Assembly (NCBI RefSeq): GCF_011193355.1
Contig: NZ_CP049780.1
Span: 4,477,085-4,541,084 of the forward strand
From: Streptomyces sp. JB150
Lineage (GTDB): Bacteria > Actinomycetota > Actinomycetes > Streptomycetales > Streptomycetaceae
Reading direction: 5' to 3'
DNA length: 64,000 bases
Shown here: one piece after another, positions 62,859 through 64,000 of the stretch
How the letters are laid out: each line of letters begins with the position of its first letter
Numbering within the stretch: the stretch's first letter is position 1
Notes under the pieces: generated by a model
What the model was told of the DNA's origin: nothing
What the model saw: only the letters and a program-made list of their open reading frames with translations
Database searches by the model: none
Translations under genes and position numbers: made by a program

Positions 62859-63983
62859 GTGGCGGGACTTGACGAACACGGGGACGAGGACAGACCGGGG
62901 GACGACGGCGGGCCGGGAGACGAAGGCGGGCCGGAGGACGCGGGCGGGCCGGAGGACGCGGGCGGGCCGGAGGGTCGGCGGCCACGAGCGCTGAGGACCG
63001 CCGGCCTCGCCCTCGCCGCCCTGCTGGTCCTGTGCGCCGGCGCGGCCGGCTGGGTCTACTGGCAGCTCAGCGACAACATCACCGGCGTCGACATCAACAG
63101 CGCCCTCGGCGACGACCGTCCGCCGCGGGCGCTGACCGCCCCGTCGCCCGGCGCCGCCTCCGGCGCCCCGCTGCCGGCCGGCTCGCTGAACATCCTCGTC
63201 CTCGGCTCGGACTCCCGCGACGGCGCCGAGAACGGCGCACTCGGCGGCGGCGAGGGCGGCAGCGCCCGCTCGGACACCGCGATGGTCGTTCACCTCGACG
63301 CCGGGCGCACCGCGGCGACCGTCGTCAGCATCCCGCGCGACACCCTCGTCACCCGCCCCTCCTGTCCCCTGGCGGACGGCGGCGAGTCGGCCGAGGTGTC
63401 CGGGGCGATGTTCAACAGCGCCTACACGGTGGGCGGTCCGGTGTGCGCCGTGAAGACCGTCGAGTCGCTGACCGGCGTCCGGATGGACCACTACGTCGAG
63501 ATCGACTTCGCGGGGTTCGCCCGGCTCGTCGACGCCCTCGGCGGGGTCACGGTCACCACCGAGGAGGACATCGACGACGAGCAGAGCCACCTGCGCCTGG
63601 CCGCCGGCACCCACCACCTCGACGGCGAGCAGGCCCTGGGCCTCGCCCGCACCCGCCACGGCATCGGCGACGGCAGCGACCTCGGCCGCATCGAACTCCA
63701 GCACACCCTGGTCAAGGCGCTACTGGCACGGATCTCCCGGGCGGGTCTGACATCCGACCCGGCGCGGCTCTACGAGGTCGCCGACGCGGTCACGGGCAGC
63801 CTCACCACCGACACCGGACTCGACTCGCTGGGCGAGCTGATCGACCTGGGGAGCAGCCTGCGGGAGCTGTCGGCGGACCGGGTCACCACGGTGACCATGC
63901 CCGTCGTCCCGGCCCCCGCCGACCCCAACCGGGTGGTCGCGGACGAGCCGGAGGCCTCCGAGCTGTGGGCGTCACTGCGCTGA
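62859..63983 (+). CDS. LytR-CpsA-Psr (LCP) family cell-wall glycopolymer ligase
   Basis: The protein has 374 aa. LCP enzymes attach teichoic acid or other glycopolymers from lipid carriers to peptidoglycan. The N-terminal 40 residues are acidic repeats (GGPEDA units from an 18-bp repeat), then a single transmembrane helix (LALAALLVLCAGAAGWVYW). The LCP domain has NILVLGSDSRDG, DTAMVVHLDA, VVSIPRDTLV, DHYVEIDFAGFARLVDALGG and the catalytic Arg region ALGLARTRHGIGDGSDLGRI. GTG 62859 has no clear Shine-Dalgarno; a CATAAT box lies at 62833-62838. Confidence 0.92.
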   Translation: MAGLDEHGDEDRPGDDGGPGDEGGPEDAGGPEDAGGPEGRRPRALRTAGLALAALLVLCAGAAGWVYWQLSDNITGVDINSALGDDRPPRALTAPSPGAASGAPLPAGSLNILVLGSDSRDGAENGALGGGEGGSARSDTAMVVHLDAGRTAATVVSIPRDTLVTRPSCPLADGGESAEVSGAMFNSAYTVGGPVCAVKTVESLTGVRMDHYVEIDFAGFARLVDALGGVTVTTEEDIDDEQSHLRLAAGTHHLDGEQALGLARTRHGIGDGSDLGRIELQHTLVKALLARISRAGLTSDPARLYEVADAVTGSLTTDTGLDSLGELIDLGSSLRELSADRVTTVTMPVVPAPADPNRVVADEPEASELWASLR

Positions 63984-64000
63984 GCGGTGCGGCTCCGGGC

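Overview
The window is a chromosome segment from a Streptomyces species (Actinobacteria). The evidence is very high G+C with strong third-position GC bias, frequent GTG starts (and one TTG), and the actinobacterial gene order str operon, S10 operon, spc operon, secY-adk-map-infA, alpha operon, rplM-rpsI-glmM, coaA, glmS, acpS, nnr, alr, tsaE-tsaB-rimI-tsaD. The S14, L36, L17, S3 and S9 proteins have the zinc-ligand and tail features usual in this group. No plasmid, prophage, IS element, tRNA, rRNA or CRISPR array was seen.

Layout. 1-4.9 kb: end of a membrane protein, then rpsL-rpsG-fusA-tuf (str operon) closed by a strong UUCG-loop terminator. 5.0-7.1 kb: two divergent genes of unknown function (a lipoprotein and a single-pass membrane protein) and what looks like a decayed 3' fragment of pqqE. 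7.2-24 kb: S10, spc, secY and alpha operons on the plus strand, with a clear promoter before rpsJ, long leaders, and rpoA and rplQ at the end. 24-27.2 kb: truA, a membrane-anchored hypothetical protein and a GT87-like membrane glycosyltransferase. 27.2-30 kb: rplM-rpsI with their own promoter, then glmM. 30-34.8 kb: DUF389 membrane protein, coaA, a DrrAB-type ABC exporter and a TTG-start hypothetical gene. 35-51 kb: cell-wall precursor and tRNA-modification housekeeping (glmS, acpS, nnrD/E, alr, tsaE, tsaB, rimI, tsaD), interleaved with accessory genes: a membrane-anchored M16-like peptidase with a partner, a secreted beta-helix protein, and two L,D-transpeptidase-like proteins that lack the catalytic cysteine. 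51-64 kb: a xylan/oligosaccharide region with a GH3 glycosidase, a sugar ABC importer without its own ATPase, a divergent LacI regulator, a UGT-like glycosyltransferase, a membrane-anchored lipase-like hydrolase, a secreted GH10 xylanase with CBM2, and an LCP cell-wall ligase.

How the parts work together. The first half is the translation core (ribosomal proteins, elongation and initiation factors, RNA polymerase alpha, SecY, adenylate kinase, methionine aminopeptidase). GlmM and GlmS make the amino-sugar precursor for peptidoglycan, Alr makes D-alanine, AcpS activates acyl carrier proteins, and TsaB/D/E make the t6A tRNA modification. At the right end, the GH10 xylanase would cut xylan outside the cell, the ABC importer would take up xylo-oligosaccharides, and the GH3 enzyme would hydrolyse them. 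The same inverted repeat, CGAA-N3-TTCG, lies at the predicted start of the importer operon and directly over the xylanase ribosome binding site. This ties both to the neighbouring LacI-type regulator (BxlR-like).

The most interesting signals are non-coding. A nearly identical 25-nt hairpin element sits in the leaders of both the str and S10 operons, with look-alikes before rpsM and rplM. A second 14-nt element is shared by the rpsM and rplQ leaders. Others are a 33-bp minisatellite, a 10-bp phased repeat upstream of glmS, and outward-facing repeats flanking the glycosyltransferase gene. All functional statements come from reading motifs by eye; no database search was run.
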